DNA of 64,000 bases from Nostocales cyanobacterium HT-58-2 (GCA_002163975.1 CP019636.1:7567501-7631500), one strand, 5' to 3'. Shown: positions 17,053 to 27,168, counted from the first letter of the stretch. The notes: generated by a model from the letters alone, not told the origin. Numbers and translations are program-made.

Positions 17053-17200
17053 ATATGTCATAAAAATCATACCGAAACACGAAAATGTGTTAAAAGTTTA
17101 CCTAAAATGAGGAGACTCACTAGATGTCATAGACCTCTTCCGAAACTAAAATTTTACAACGTTTTCATCAGCGTTAAATACTCATAATTGGAGATATTTA

Positions 17201-18631
17201 ATGAGAAGGATTAAATACATAAATTTATCGTTTATCTTGGTCCTTGTGGCACTCATATGTCAAAGCAATATGCTTGCCCATCCTTCCAGCGTTACCACAG
17301 TGTATGAACGCAGTGATGAAAATTTTCCTAATCCCGAAAGAGGCTTTTATGTTCGATTTCACCCTATTGGCAATCAGCCAGTTCGTCCCTTAGAACTTTC
17401 TAAACTGCAAAAAGTTAGAAGCCAGAATATGACTTTAATTCGCAGAATTTACTTAATTGCTGAATTCAAAGATAAACCACTTTCTCAGTCTTTTCTTGAT
17501 ATGGTATCAAACGACTGCGAAACAGCCCGAAAAGCTGGAGTGAAGATGATTATTCGGTTTTCATATAATTGGCTGGGAGGTGGTTCAGATGCTCCACTAG
17601 TTAGAATACATTCTCATCTTGAGCAGTTAGAGCCTGTATTTAAAGCTCATTATGATGTCATTGCCTTCTTGGAAGCAGGTTTTATTGGCTACTGGGGTGA
17701 GTGGAATAGATCTTCAAACGCCTTACGCGAAAACCCTAAGGCGAGGAAAGCAGTATTGTTTAAGGCACTTTCTGTATTGCCGCCTGAGCGAATGGTTGCT
17801 ATCAGATACCCATATTATAAAAGAGATGCATTTAATAATGAAAATCCTCTCAGATCGGAAGAAGCTTTCAACGGAAGTTACCGAGCGAGAACCGGTGCTC
17901 ATAATGATTGTTTCTTAGCCGATGTTGATGATTGGGGTACATATAATAGTCTGGACTCGAATGAGATAGATAGACAAAAGACGTTTTTAAACCTTGACAA
18001 TCGGTATGTAGTACAGGGTGGTGAACTCTGTAATGCCAGTCAATATGATGATTGTCCAAATGCTTTAAAAGAATTAGCACGAATGCGTTGGAGTACATTA
18101 AATTTTAACCCTTCTGATGGGGCAGAAATTATAGAAGATTGGGAAAAGCAAGGCTGCTTGGAAGAAATCAAACGTCGTTTAGGCTACCGCTTCCATTTAT
18201 TAAAGTCTGTTACCCCATTAAGGATAAAATCCGGTGGAAGATTTTCTATGAATTTTGAAATTATCAATAATGGATGGGCTAGCCCCTACAACCCACGCAA
18301 ATTAGAAATCATTCTACGTAATCGTGAAACGTTGAAAGAGTACTTTTTGCCAGTAGACAACAACCCACAAATGTGGATGCCTAGTACTAAAAATGTCGTA
18401 AATATTACAGGTGGTATTCCGGCAGATATGCCTCCCGGAGAATATCAAGTGTTCTTAAATCTACCAGATCCAACTCCCAGATTATATAATCGTCCGGAAT
18501 ATTCAATTAGACTTGCTAATAAAAATGTTTGGGAACCGTCTACAGGTTATAACTCTTTATTAAAAAGCGTGATTGTTGATTCAAGTACAGGAGAAGACTA
18601 TTTAGGGAAAAAATTTTTTATATCTCGTTAA
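17201..18631 (+). CDS. Secreted DUF4874/DUF4832 protein
   Basis: 476 residues. A signal peptide is clear (basic MRRIKY, hydrophobic LSFILVLVALICQ, then LAHPSS). The mature protein begins with the DUF4874 hallmark NPERGFYVRFHP and has TIM-barrel-like segments (MTLIRRIYLIAEF, KMIIRFSYNW, DVIAFLEAGFIGYWGEWN). A C-terminal beta-rich DUF4832 part follows (FSMNFEIINNGWASPYNPRK). The Glu/Trp-rich barrel suggests a glycoside hydrolase-like exported enzyme, but no activity is known. Its position inside the exopolysaccharide cluster supports polymer trimming or release as an inference. Confidence 0.85.
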   Translation: MRRIKYINLSFILVLVALICQSNMLAHPSSVTTVYERSDENFPNPERGFYVRFHPIGNQPVRPLELSKLQKVRSQNMTLIRRIYLIAEFKDKPLSQSFLDMVSNDCETARKAGVKMIIRFSYNWLGGGSDAPLVRIHSHLEQLEPVFKAHYDVIAFLEAGFIGYWGEWNRSSNALRENPKARKAVLFKALSVLPPERMVAIRYPYYKRDAFNNENPLRSEEAFNGSYRARTGAHNDCFLADVDDWGTYNSLDSNEIDRQKTFLNLDNRYVVQGGELCNASQYDDCPNALKELARMRWSTLNFNPSDGAEIIEDWEKQGCLEEIKRRLGYRFHLLKSVTPLRIKSGGRFSMNFEIINNGWASPYNPRKLEIILRNRETLKEYFLPVDNNPQMWMPSTKNVVNITGGIPADMPPGEYQVFLNLPDPTPRLYNRPEYSIRLANKNVWEPSTGYNSLLKSVIVDSSTGEDYLGKKFFISR

Positions 18632-18770
18632 GTGCTTGCCAAGATAATTCTGTTGTGATTAAAACACGATGACAACAGCATAGAAAGTTGCACAGCACCA
18701 GAATTGGCTGTGGTAACGAAATGGTGAACCAACTAAGGAAGCAAAACCTTAAAATTTGGAGCTATTCCTA

Positions 18771-20159
18771 ATGAAAATTTGGCAAGTGCAGAAGTTACTC
18801 ACTTTTTGGACAAATCTAACAAGCGGCTCTACTAGTCGCAAAATATTTGGCGCAGCTGTCACAGTTGGTTTATTAACAGCATTGGTCAAAGTGGTGGCTT
18901 TTGTTAAAGAATTGGTAGTCGCTTGGAAGTTTGGTACTGGAGATACTGTAGATGCGTTTTTAATTGCCTTAGTGGTTCCTTCTTTTATCTTCAATGTGAT
19001 AGCTGATCCTTTTAGTGCTGCTCTCATACCTAACTATATTCGGGTACTAGAGCAGCAAGGAAAAAAAGCGGCTCAAAACCTATTTTCTGGAGTAACGGCT
19101 TGGGCCTTAGGGCTATTAGCAATCACAACGATACTGATTATTGCTGCTGCACCAGTTTATTTGCCTAGGATTGCCACAGGGTTTGACCAGCAAAAGTTAG
19201 ACTTAACGATGCATCTACTCTACGTGATTGCGCCTGTTAATTTGATATGCGTAATTATTGTCATTTTGGGTGCTGTTTTGAATGCAGGAGAGCGTTTTGC
19301 TCTCGCAGCTCTATCCCCGATTCTGACTCCAGCTATTACTATCCTATTGCTTTTAAAATTTAAGTCTTGGGGAGTGTTTGCCTTAGCCGGGGGGCTAGTC
19401 GGCGGTGCTGTATTGGAAATGCTTATTTTAGGAGTAGCACTAAATCGTCAAGGAGTTTTCTTGCTGCCAAAATTATATAAATTTGACGCTCATTTGCGTC
19501 AGGTTACTGGTCAGTATCTACCGACAATTGCTGGAGCTTTTTTAATATGTAGCTCCAGTATAGTTGATCAGTCGATGGCAGCAATGTTATCGCCTGGGAG
19601 TGTGGCATCACTGAACTACGGTTACAGGGTGATTGCATCCCCGATTAGTTTAATCAGTACGGCATTAACTGCTGCTGTGATTCCCTATTTTTCAAAGATG
19701 GTTGCTTGTCAGGATTGGACAGGATTACGTCGTACTCTTGAAAGTTATATACGGCTGATATTTTTGGCTTCTGTGCCATTCATGGGACTCATGCTTGTGT
19801 TTTCTGAGCGTATAGTTCAGCTAGTTTTCCAAAGAGGTTCGTTTACATCTGAAGATACTCATTTAGTGGCTCAAATTCAATCTTGTTTTGCCTTACAAAT
19901 ACCTTTTTATCTAGGAAACGTTTTGTTATTAAAGTTAATTATTAGTATGGGCAAAAATAAAATACTAATATGGGTTAATGGATTCAATTTACTCATAGAT
20001 ATTATTTTGAATTATTTATTTATGCAATGGATAGGAATTAAAGGTATTGCTTTATCTACAAGTAGTGTGTATGTATTTTCTTTTTTGATTTTGCTATTTT
20101 TCGCTAATAAACAACTGAATTTTTACAAGAGAAACGCAAAGATAAATCATGGAATTTAG
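18771..20159 (+). CDS. MurJ/MviN-type lipid-linked oligosaccharide flippase
   Basis: The ATG at 18771 has GGAG 9 bp upstream; 462 residues with about 12-14 membrane helices. Family features include the N-terminal AFVKELVVAWKFGTGDTVDA and the downstream DPFSAALIPNYIRVLEQQGK, as in MOP-superfamily MurJ proteins. In this location it most likely exports the undecaprenyl-linked polysaccharide repeat unit (Wzx role) rather than lipid II, but the sequence alone cannot decide. It is 12 bp from the next gene, which suggests an operon. Confidence 0.88.
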   Translation: MKIWQVQKLLTFWTNLTSGSTSRKIFGAAVTVGLLTALVKVVAFVKELVVAWKFGTGDTVDAFLIALVVPSFIFNVIADPFSAALIPNYIRVLEQQGKKAAQNLFSGVTAWALGLLAITTILIIAAAPVYLPRIATGFDQQKLDLTMHLLYVIAPVNLICVIIVILGAVLNAGERFALAALSPILTPAITILLLLKFKSWGVFALAGGLVGGAVLEMLILGVALNRQGVFLLPKLYKFDAHLRQVTGQYLPTIAGAFLICSSSIVDQSMAAMLSPGSVASLNYGYRVIASPISLISTALTAAVIPYFSKMVACQDWTGLRRTLESYIRLIFLASVPFMGLMLVFSERIVQLVFQRGSFTSEDTHLVAQIQSCFALQIPFYLGNVLLLKLIISMGKNKILIWVNGFNLLIDIILNYLFMQWIGIKGIALSTSSVYVFSFLILLFFANKQLNFYKRNAKINHGI

Positions 20160-20171
20160 AAGAGATTGTTT

Positions 20172-21263
20172 ATGAAACGTATTGCTTTTTTTCTTCCTAC
20201 TTTACATGGTGGTGGCGCAGAACGGGTAACAGTTAATCTCTTGAAAGGAATGTTAGGACGGGATGTATCTTTAGACCTAGTTATAGCTGATGCCGAGGGA
20301 CCATTTTTGAATGAAATACCCAAGGAAGTGCGTGTAGTGGATTTGGAAGCAAGACGGGTAATAAAGGCTACGTTACCTTTGTCACGTTATTTACAACAAC
20401 ACAGACCATCTGCGCTAATGTCACATATGAGCCACGCAAACGTGGTGGCAGTGTTAGCCAAAAAGCTTGCTCGTACTGAAACAAAATTAGTTTTGGTAGA
20501 ACATAACACTTTATCAGTCGATAAGTCAAAGTTAATGCGGAGTAAATTTGTACCACCGTTTATGAAATGGCTTTATCCTTGCGCAGATACTATTGTGGGA
20601 GTTTCTAAAGGTGTAGCGCAAGACTTGGAGGTGCAACTCGGTTTTCCAGAAGGAAAGATCAATGTCATCTACAATCCTGTTGTCGATAATGAGTTGCTTA
20701 CTAAAGCAAAAGCTTCCCTAGGCCATCCCTGGTTTCAAAAAGGAGCTCCCCCTGTATTTTTGGCTGTGGGACGGTTAACAAAGCAGAAAGATTTCCCAAC
20801 TCTCATTAAAGCTTTTGGATTGCTAAGAAAACAAAGATTGGCTCGGCTACTCATTTTAGGTGAAGGGGAGTGTCGAACAGAACTAGAGGCAACAATTAAT
20901 ATGCAAGGAATCGCTGAGGATGTTGCCCTGCCTGGGTTTGTCAAAAATCCTTATGCATATATGCACCACGCCAGTGCATTTATACTTTCCTCTCGTTGGG
21001 AGGGATTGGGAAATGTGTTGATTGAAGCTATGGCTTGCGGTTGTCCTGTAGTTGCCACAGATTGTCTACATGGTCCGAAAGAAATTTTAGAAGCCGGAAA
21101 ATATGGAGTTTTGGTGCCAATTGGAGATGCTGTAGCACTATCTATAGCCATGTTGCAAGTGCTAGATACTCCTGTGAACCAGGATGCATTGGTGCAGAGA
21201 GCAATGTACTTTTCTACTGAACGAGCAGTCTCTGAATATTTAGCACTGTTGGACTGCGCTTGA
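20172..21263 (+). CDS. Glycosyltransferase family 4
   Basis: 363 residues from the ATG at 20172 (an in-frame TTG lies 6 bp upstream). The GT-B hallmarks are an N-terminal LPTLHGGGAERVTVNLLKG, the linker AVGRLTKQKDFPTLIKAF and the retaining GT4 motif SSRWEGLGNVLIEAMACG, with the E-x7-E pair that binds the nucleotide sugar. It adds one sugar to the lipid-linked repeat unit at the cytoplasmic face. Donor and acceptor cannot be predicted. Confidence 0.92.
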   Translation: MKRIAFFLPTLHGGGAERVTVNLLKGMLGRDVSLDLVIADAEGPFLNEIPKEVRVVDLEARRVIKATLPLSRYLQQHRPSALMSHMSHANVVAVLAKKLARTETKLVLVEHNTLSVDKSKLMRSKFVPPFMKWLYPCADTIVGVSKGVAQDLEVQLGFPEGKINVIYNPVVDNELLTKAKASLGHPWFQKGAPPVFLAVGRLTKQKDFPTLIKAFGLLRKQRLARLLILGEGECRTELEATINMQGIAEDVALPGFVKNPYAYMHHASAFILSSRWEGLGNVLIEAMACGCPVVATDCLHGPKEILEAGKYGVLVPIGDAVALSIAMLQVLDTPVNQDALVQRAMYFSTERAVSEYLALLDCA

Positions 21264-21365
21264 ACTTTACTTGAACTTTAAGGGATATCCAATACACATT
21301 TGAGGCTACTTTTGTAATGAAGAATTTACAGCTGTATTAAAACCAAGTTGCTAAGAGGAGATTCT

Positions 21366-22718
21366 ATGCTATCCCTAGCTTACCTAGGACTAATGGTTTT
21401 TATAGCATTTTTAGAAATTACCCGACATAAAGCAAAAAAAATTGATTTTCTCACTTTATTTAATATTACTTATTGCTTGATGTATCCCTTGCCTGCCTTT
21501 TTTTTAGATGCAGCTTGGGGAAATTCATCAGAAATTTGGTTTAACGATACGTTTTATATCAGTAACTTACAAACTGCTTTAGCAATCTTTGCAGGGTATT
21601 TTTTAGTTATTATCGGATTTTCTTCAAAATCTGCTGAAAAGTTGGGCAAAAATATTGTTATTAAAAATCGTAGTAAAAAGACCGTTATTATATATGCTAT
21701 TTTCTTGCTCTTATTTGCTTGCCTTTCAATTTATTTGTATAGTTTGCAGTACGGTGGCTTTCTCGTTGCCTTATCAAAAACAAACTTAATCCGAGCAGGA
21801 GCAGAAGAACATACTGGGGGGCTGTTATTTTTTAAAAGATTTTTATACTGTTCATTTTTTGCTTCTTATTTATTAGGTTCTTATGTTATTTTTAACAAAA
21901 TAAAAAAAAGAAGATCATTTTTGATTACTATATTTTTGATATCATTAATTGTTTCATTGATAGCATTTCTTTTATCAGGTGCTCGTGCACCCTTAATCAA
22001 CTTTATTCTTGTATTTTATTTAGGGTATGTACTGAAAACAGAAAAATTTTCTTGGGTATTTGTCATTCTTGTTATATGTGTATCAGCAGGATTTGTTTTT
22101 TATGGAAAAATAATTTTCTTTAGCCTAACAGCACTACCAGACGGTCTTAGTGCCGTAGTAAATAAGTTTGTAGAAACGAAGAATAATCAACCAGATAGCG
22201 GTGGGTTTAGTTTTTACGGATTGATCAAGAATTTTGTTTATCCAGTTTATTCGCTAGATACAGCTTTTACTCAAGTTTATCAACCGCGATTTTTTTGGGA
22301 TTGGTTCTATGGTTTTGCTTCTTTAATACCGGAAAAATTAACTGGCATACAGATACCAGAAACGATTTCTTATGACAATACTTACTATATTGTAAAAACA
22401 AATGAATATAGTATACAACCAGGCTTTCTTGCATTTGGAGTCTACTGTATGTCATGGCCAGGACTCATTGTTACTTGTATAACTTTTGGATGGATAGGTA
22501 GATACTTGCAAAGCATTTTAACTAATCACCTGAATAAGATATTTTATATACCTTTTCTTTATATTTTTACGGCACAAATGTGGTTAGATTTTCAGATACT
22601 TGGAAGTCCACAAGATTTTTTTCAAGCAAATTTCTGGGCTTTCTTATCAATAAAATTTTTACTTTTTTTTGTAGACAAAATATCTATTATGTCTTATTTG
22701 AATCATAAAATGAATTGA
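21366..22718 (+). CDS. Wzy-like oligosaccharide repeat-unit polymerase
   Basis: The ATG at 21366 has AAGAGGAG upstream; 450 residues, strongly hydrophobic, with about 10-12 predicted membrane helices. Basic loops include SGARAPLINFILVF, a Ser-Gly-Arg step often seen in Wzy/O-antigen polymerases. Polymerase sequences are poorly conserved, so the call rests on topology and position between glycosyltransferase genes. It would polymerise flipped repeat units in the periplasm. The gene is AT-richer than its neighbours, as often seen in polysaccharide loci that are exchanged between strains. Confidence 0.78.
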   Translation: MLSLAYLGLMVFIAFLEITRHKAKKIDFLTLFNITYCLMYPLPAFFLDAAWGNSSEIWFNDTFYISNLQTALAIFAGYFLVIIGFSSKSAEKLGKNIVIKNRSKKTVIIYAIFLLLFACLSIYLYSLQYGGFLVALSKTNLIRAGAEEHTGGLLFFKRFLYCSFFASYLLGSYVIFNKIKKRRSFLITIFLISLIVSLIAFLLSGARAPLINFILVFYLGYVLKTEKFSWVFVILVICVSAGFVFYGKIIFFSLTALPDGLSAVVNKFVETKNNQPDSGGFSFYGLIKNFVYPVYSLDTAFTQVYQPRFFWDWFYGFASLIPEKLTGIQIPETISYDNTYYIVKTNEYSIQPGFLAFGVYCMSWPGLIVTCITFGWIGRYLQSILTNHLNKIFYIPFLYIFTAQMWLDFQILGSPQDFFQANFWAFLSIKFLLFFVDKISIMSYLNHKMN

Positions 22719-22728
22719 GGTAAAAGCT

Positions 22729-23925
22729 GTGTACGTTAATCTTAATTCGCGCAAAGGTTTGGTAACACTACATATTATTACTGGACTTTCAGTGGGTGGA
22801 GCAGAGAGGATGCTCTACAATTTATTGTCAAAGATAGACCGACTGTGTTTTGAGCCAATTGTCGTTTCTTTAATGGATCGTGGCACATTGGGCGATCGCA
22901 TCGAAGCCTTAGGCATACCTGTTTATACTATTGGCATGAAACCAGGAATGCCTACACCTGCCGTCATTTGGCGTTTGCTCCATACAGTGCATCACCTTAA
23001 ACCCGCTCTCATTCAGGGATGGATGTATCATGGAAATTTAGCGGCACATTTGGCTAGTTTTTTTTCGTTCAATAAAATACCTGTTTTATGGAGTATTCAT
23101 CATTCAATTACTTCATTAAAATCTGAAAAAAGAATGACTGCAGAAATCATTAAACTTTCTGCAATAATTTCTAAATTTACAGATCAGATTATTTATGTGT
23201 CTTATAATAGTAAAAGACAGCATGAAGCAATAAATTATTGCCGTGATCAGAGTTGCGTCATTCCTAATGGCTTTGATACATCTCTATTTCAACCATCGTT
23301 TGAAGCTAGATTAAGCCTGCGTTCAGAATTAGGTTTACCAAATGAATCTTTTCTGATTGGGTTGATAGGTCGCTATCATCCAATGAAGGACCATGCTAAT
23401 TTTCTCAGAGCATCTGCATTACTATTAAAAAATTTTCCCAACATACACTTTGTTCTGGCTGGTTCAAAAGTTGAGCAACAAAATCCCATCTTGTATCAGT
23501 TAATTCAGGATTTAGGAATTTTTAATCAAGTTCATTTACTTGGAGAGCGCAGCGATATGCCTTGCCTGATTGCGGCGCTAGATATTGTGACTTCGGCTTC
23601 TGCTTATGGTGAAGCATTTCCTTTAGTTATAGGAGAGGCAATGTCCTGCGGTGTACCCTGTGTAGTGACAGATGTCGGTGATTCAGCCCAGCTTGTCGGC
23701 AACACAGGATCAGTCGTACCTCCACAAAACTCTGAGGCGTTAGCTAATGCTTGGCAAGAGTTGATACTTTTGGGTGTAGAAGGCAAGGAAGCCTTAGGAA
23801 AAGCAGCACGAACCAGAATTATTGAATCCTTTTCTCTAGAAACTGTTGTTGCTCAATATGAAAAATTATATGAAAGAGTGCTGGCTAAAAAATTTAACTC
23901 AACTTTAGAAAGGAGTAAATTATGA
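22729..23925 (+). CDS. Glycosyltransferase family 4
   Basis: 398 residues from a GTG start with GAGG 9 bp upstream. Motifs: LHIITGLSVGGAERMLYNLL at the N-terminus, LIGRYHPMKDHANFLRA, and the C-terminal SAYGEAFPLVIGEAMSCG with the E-x7-E pair. It is a cytoplasmic retaining sugar transferase for the repeat unit. Its stop overlaps the ATG of the following fragment (ATGA). Confidence 0.92.
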   Translation: MYVNLNSRKGLVTLHIITGLSVGGAERMLYNLLSKIDRLCFEPIVVSLMDRGTLGDRIEALGIPVYTIGMKPGMPTPAVIWRLLHTVHHLKPALIQGWMYHGNLAAHLASFFSFNKIPVLWSIHHSITSLKSEKRMTAEIIKLSAIISKFTDQIIYVSYNSKRQHEAINYCRDQSCVIPNGFDTSLFQPSFEARLSLRSELGLPNESFLIGLIGRYHPMKDHANFLRASALLLKNFPNIHFVLAGSKVEQQNPILYQLIQDLGIFNQVHLLGERSDMPCLIAALDIVTSASAYGEAFPLVIGEAMSCGVPCVVTDVGDSAQLVGNTGSVVPPQNSEALANAWQELILLGVEGKEALGKAARTRIIESFSLETVVAQYEKLYERVLAKKFNSTLERSKL

Positions 23926-24218
23926 AAATCAAAAAGACAGACTTAGTTCTTGCACCAGGAGTTTGCGATCCTTTTCCGACTTTTTTGATGGAAGCAATGA
24001 ATTATGGCGTTCCTTGTGTTGTATCAGCTAATGATGGGATGTCAGAAATTGTTGAACATGGTAAAACAGAGCTTGTCATTCCACAACCAAATCCTGATTT
24101 GCTGGCTAGTAAAATCACGTATTTACTCAAAGATTCTTCTGCATTGATAGCAATGCCTCAGAATGTAAGGCACAAGATAAAAACGCAGTTGAACTGGGAA
24201 ATGTCGCTCGAAAGATAA
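23922..24218 (+). pseudogene. C-terminal fragment of a GT4 glycosyltransferase
   Basis: 98 residues that correspond only to the last quarter of a GT4 enzyme: VLAPGVCDPFPTFLMEAMNY carries the end of the donor-binding motif and is followed by the usual C-terminal helices. The acceptor domain and most of the donor domain are missing, so it cannot be a working transferase. The ATGA overlap means it may still be translated. It looks like the remnant of a fourth transferase lost by deletion. Confidence 0.8.
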
Positions 24219-24323
24219 CACAGGCATTACTGAAATAACTGGTTATCAAAACTGCTAAAAGCTAACTGATTTTACAGTAATCAATCAATAAAAATTCTGA
24301 AAAATCAGCAAAATCCTAAATTT

Positions 24324-25274
24324 ATGGTTAAAAGTATCATCACCGGAGCTGCTGGGTTTATTGGCTCTCACCTAGTAGAAGCATTGTTGAAACAAGGTGA
24401 AGAAGTCATTGGTATAGACGAATTCAATGATTACTACAACCCAGCTTTAAAGCGCCAGAATATTGCACACTTGCAGAACCATCCAAGTTTTAAATTGATT
24501 GAGGGAGATATTCAGTTTTTAGACTTGCAGACACTGCTTGAAGATGTTGACGTAGTGTATCATCAGGCGGCACAGGCAGGAGTGCGTGCCAGTTGGGGTC
24601 CAAGTTTCCGCGCTTACACAGAACGCAATATCAACGCTACGCAAGTTTTGCTAGAAGCGGCAAAGAATGCCAAAAACTTAAAAAGATTAGTGTTTGCTTC
24701 TACCTCTAGCGTGTATGGTAATGCCGAAACTCTTCCCACACAAGAGGAGATATGCCCTCAGCCTGTTTCTCCATATGGTATTACTAAGCTTGCAGCAGAG
24801 CGCTTGTGTAGACTATATTACAAAAATTTTGGCGTGCCTTTTGTAGCGCTGCGCTATTTCACAGTTTATGGTCCTAGACAGCGCCCAGATATGGCATTTC
24901 ATAAGTTTTTCAAAGCAGTTTTGCAAAACCAGACAATTCCGATTTACGGCGATGGCGAGCAAACGCGAGATTATACATTTGTCAGCGATGCTATAGCCGC
25001 CAATTTAGCCGCCGCCACTGTACCCAAAGCAGTGGGGGAAATATTCAACATTGGTGGTGGTAGCCGGGTTGTATTAACACAAGTCCTGGACACGATGGAA
25101 GAAGTTGTTGGCAAACACATCAAGAGAAACCACATTGAAAAAGCAATGGGAGATGCCCGTCACACTGCTGCAGATATATCTAAGGCGCGAGAGATTTTGG
25201 GTTATCAACCACAAGTTTCCCTTAAGGAGGGTTTAACTCAAGAATGGTACTGGGTTAAGTCACTGCATACATAA
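24324..25274 (+). CDS. NAD-dependent sugar-nucleotide epimerase/dehydratase
   Basis: 316 residues, extended SDR fold: NAD-binding GAAGFIGSHL at ~8-17, catalytic Ser-Thr in FASTSSVYG and the Tyr-x3-Lys pair in SPYGITKLAAE. The segment GVRASWGPSF after HQAAQA resembles UDP-glucuronate/UDP-glucose 4-epimerases. It supplies an epimerised NDP-sugar for the repeat unit. The exact substrate cannot be fixed. Confidence 0.9.
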   Translation: MVKSIITGAAGFIGSHLVEALLKQGEEVIGIDEFNDYYNPALKRQNIAHLQNHPSFKLIEGDIQFLDLQTLLEDVDVVYHQAAQAGVRASWGPSFRAYTERNINATQVLLEAAKNAKNLKRLVFASTSSVYGNAETLPTQEEICPQPVSPYGITKLAAERLCRLYYKNFGVPFVALRYFTVYGPRQRPDMAFHKFFKAVLQNQTIPIYGDGEQTRDYTFVSDAIAANLAAATVPKAVGEIFNIGGGSRVVLTQVLDTMEEVVGKHIKRNHIEKAMGDARHTAADISKAREILGYQPQVSLKEGLTQEWYWVKSLHT

Positions 25275-25316
25275 TCACAGGAAATATTAAGTAGGAATTT
25301 ATTAAAGAAAAATAAA

Positions 25317-26477
25317 ATGAAAATTTTGCATATTTGTGCCATTGCACCTACTGCCAAAATCCTTTTACAACCTCAGCTTAAATACTTCTTGTCCCGCAAA
25401 CTAACAGTAGGAATAGCTTGTTCTCCGGGACTAGAATTGAAAGAGCTACAAGAAAATGGATTCAAAGTACATCCAGTTCAAATTGATAGGAGTATTTCTT
25501 TATTTTCTAATTTGAGAAGTGTCTATCAACTGACGAAAATTATTCGACATAATCAATATGATCTTGTTCATGTCCATACTCCAATTGCAGCTGTTTTAGG
25601 ACGTATTGCAGCCAGACTAGCTGGAGTCAAACGGATTGTTTACACTTCTCACGGTTTTCCGTTCCACGAATTATCCCCTGCTAGTCAATATCGTTTCTAC
25701 TTTACTGTTGAGAAACTCGCTGCTTTGATAACTGATCTGATCCTTAGCCAAAATCATGAAGATATCGCCACAGCTAAAAAATCAGGTCTTTGTCCACCTG
25801 AAAAACTGGGTTATCTCGGCAACGGTGTAGATATTGACCGTTTTAAGCGTGAGCGCATTGATTTCACTCATCAAACTGAATTACGTAAATCCTTAGGTAT
25901 CCCTGAAACTGCTAACTCAATAATTGGCACAATTGGGCGTTTAACCCGTAAGAAAGGAAGTGGATACCTGATTGAAGCTGCAGCAAAGCTCTTACCTGAG
26001 TTTCCTAATTTGCACGTTCTGATCATTGGCGGTCAACTCAACACTGACCCTGAACCGTTTCAAACAGAACTGATGGAAAAAATTCACACTTTGGGCATTG
26101 AGAAACACGTTACCCTGACAGGCGATCGCCAAGATATACCAGAGCTTTTAGGTCTTTTAGACATCTTTACGCTGCCTACCTTCACTCATGAAGGATTACC
26201 GCGCTCTATCTTAGAAGCAATGTCAATGGGTTTACCAGTTGTCGCTACAGATATTCGAGGCTGTCGGGAAGCAGTAGTAAATGGCAAGACAGGCTTTATT
26301 GTGCCACCTCAAAATAGTGAAAAGTTAGCTGAGGCTTTGAGAACACTACTGTCTAACTCTGAATTGCGACAAGCCTATGGGAAGGCTGGTCGTCAACGTA
26401 TTGAGGCTGAGTACGATGAGCGGCTCGTTTTCCGGCGACTTGAGGAATTTTATCGAGAATTAGGGGTCAAAATATAA
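25317..26477 (+). CDS. Glycosyltransferase family 4
   Basis: 386 residues. The N-terminal domain is of the CapM/PglA type (LVHVHTPIAAVLGRIAARL, VYTSHGFPFH). The donor domain has IIGTIGRLTRKKGSGYLIEA and FTHEGLPRSILEAMSMG with the E-x7-E pair. This subtype often adds the second sugar to an undecaprenyl-diphospho-linked acetamido sugar. Together with the phosphoglycosyl transferase gene 41 bp downstream, it fits the first two membrane steps of assembly. Confidence 0.92.
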   Translation: MKILHICAIAPTAKILLQPQLKYFLSRKLTVGIACSPGLELKELQENGFKVHPVQIDRSISLFSNLRSVYQLTKIIRHNQYDLVHVHTPIAAVLGRIAARLAGVKRIVYTSHGFPFHELSPASQYRFYFTVEKLAALITDLILSQNHEDIATAKKSGLCPPEKLGYLGNGVDIDRFKRERIDFTHQTELRKSLGIPETANSIIGTIGRLTRKKGSGYLIEAAAKLLPEFPNLHVLIIGGQLNTDPEPFQTELMEKIHTLGIEKHVTLTGDRQDIPELLGLLDIFTLPTFTHEGLPRSILEAMSMGLPVVATDIRGCREAVVNGKTGFIVPPQNSEKLAEALRTLLSNSELRQAYGKAGRQRIEAEYDERLVFRRLEEFYRELGVKI

Positions 26478-26517
26478 GCTTTCTTTTTCACAACTACTGA
26501 AAAATATGGAGGTATTT

Positions 26518-27168
26518 ATGTTTGCTCAAGAATTTATCGGTGTTCTTTTAACGAAATTTTCCAGACTTATCAAGTCTCTATTAGATAAGACTATAGCAGC
26601 GATCGCGCTTTTGATTCTTTCGCCGGTGATGCTAATAGTTGCGATAGGTGTCTATTTTCGCATGGGTCGTCCAGTTGTTTTCACCCAACCCCGTCCTGGC
26701 AAAAACGCTCGTGTTTTCACCCTCTACAAGTTCCGCACCATGACGGATGAACGCGACTCCAAAGGCAATCTTCTCCCCGATGAACTGCGTCTGACAGGCT
26801 TCGGACAATTTCTTCGTCAAACAAGTTTGGATGAACTCCCTCAACTATGGAACATTCTTAAAGGTGACATGAGCTTCGTTGGTCCCCGTCCTTTATTGGT
26901 CAGGTATCTTGACCGCTACACTCCTTTTCAAGCACGCCGCCACGAAGTTAAGCCAGGTGTCACAGGTTTGGCACAAATTAGCGGTCGTAACGCTATTAGT
27001 TGGGAAGAAAAATTCAAATTAGATGTTTGGTATGTCGATAATTGGAGTTTACTGCTGGACTTGAAAATTATTTTATTAACAGTATTTAAAGTCTTGCAGC
27101 AGGAGGGAATCGACCAAGAAGGAAATATTTCATCAGAAGAATTCATAGGACAACTTAAACAACAATAA
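26518..27168 (+). CDS. Monotopic phosphoglycosyl transferase (initiating sugar transferase)
   Basis: I chose ATG 26518 because GGAGG lies 5 bp before it; the in-frame ATG at 26506 would include that site. 216 residues. One N-terminal hydrophobic re-entrant helix (AAIALLILSPVMLIVAIGVY) is followed by the family motifs VFTQPRPGKN, LYKFRTMTDERD, LDELPQLWNILKGDMSFVGP and PGVTGLAQISGRN. It transfers a sugar-1-phosphate from UDP-sugar to undecaprenyl phosphate. The short PglC-like form lacks the extra helices of WbaP. With the 4,6-dehydratase and aminotransferase of the cluster, a bacillosamine-type or related first sugar is plausible. Confidence 0.94.
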   Translation: MFAQEFIGVLLTKFSRLIKSLLDKTIAAIALLILSPVMLIVAIGVYFRMGRPVVFTQPRPGKNARVFTLYKFRTMTDERDSKGNLLPDELRLTGFGQFLRQTSLDELPQLWNILKGDMSFVGPRPLLVRYLDRYTPFQARRHEVKPGVTGLAQISGRNAISWEEKFKLDVWYVDNWSLLLDLKIILLTVFKVLQQEGIDQEGNISSEEFIGQLKQQ

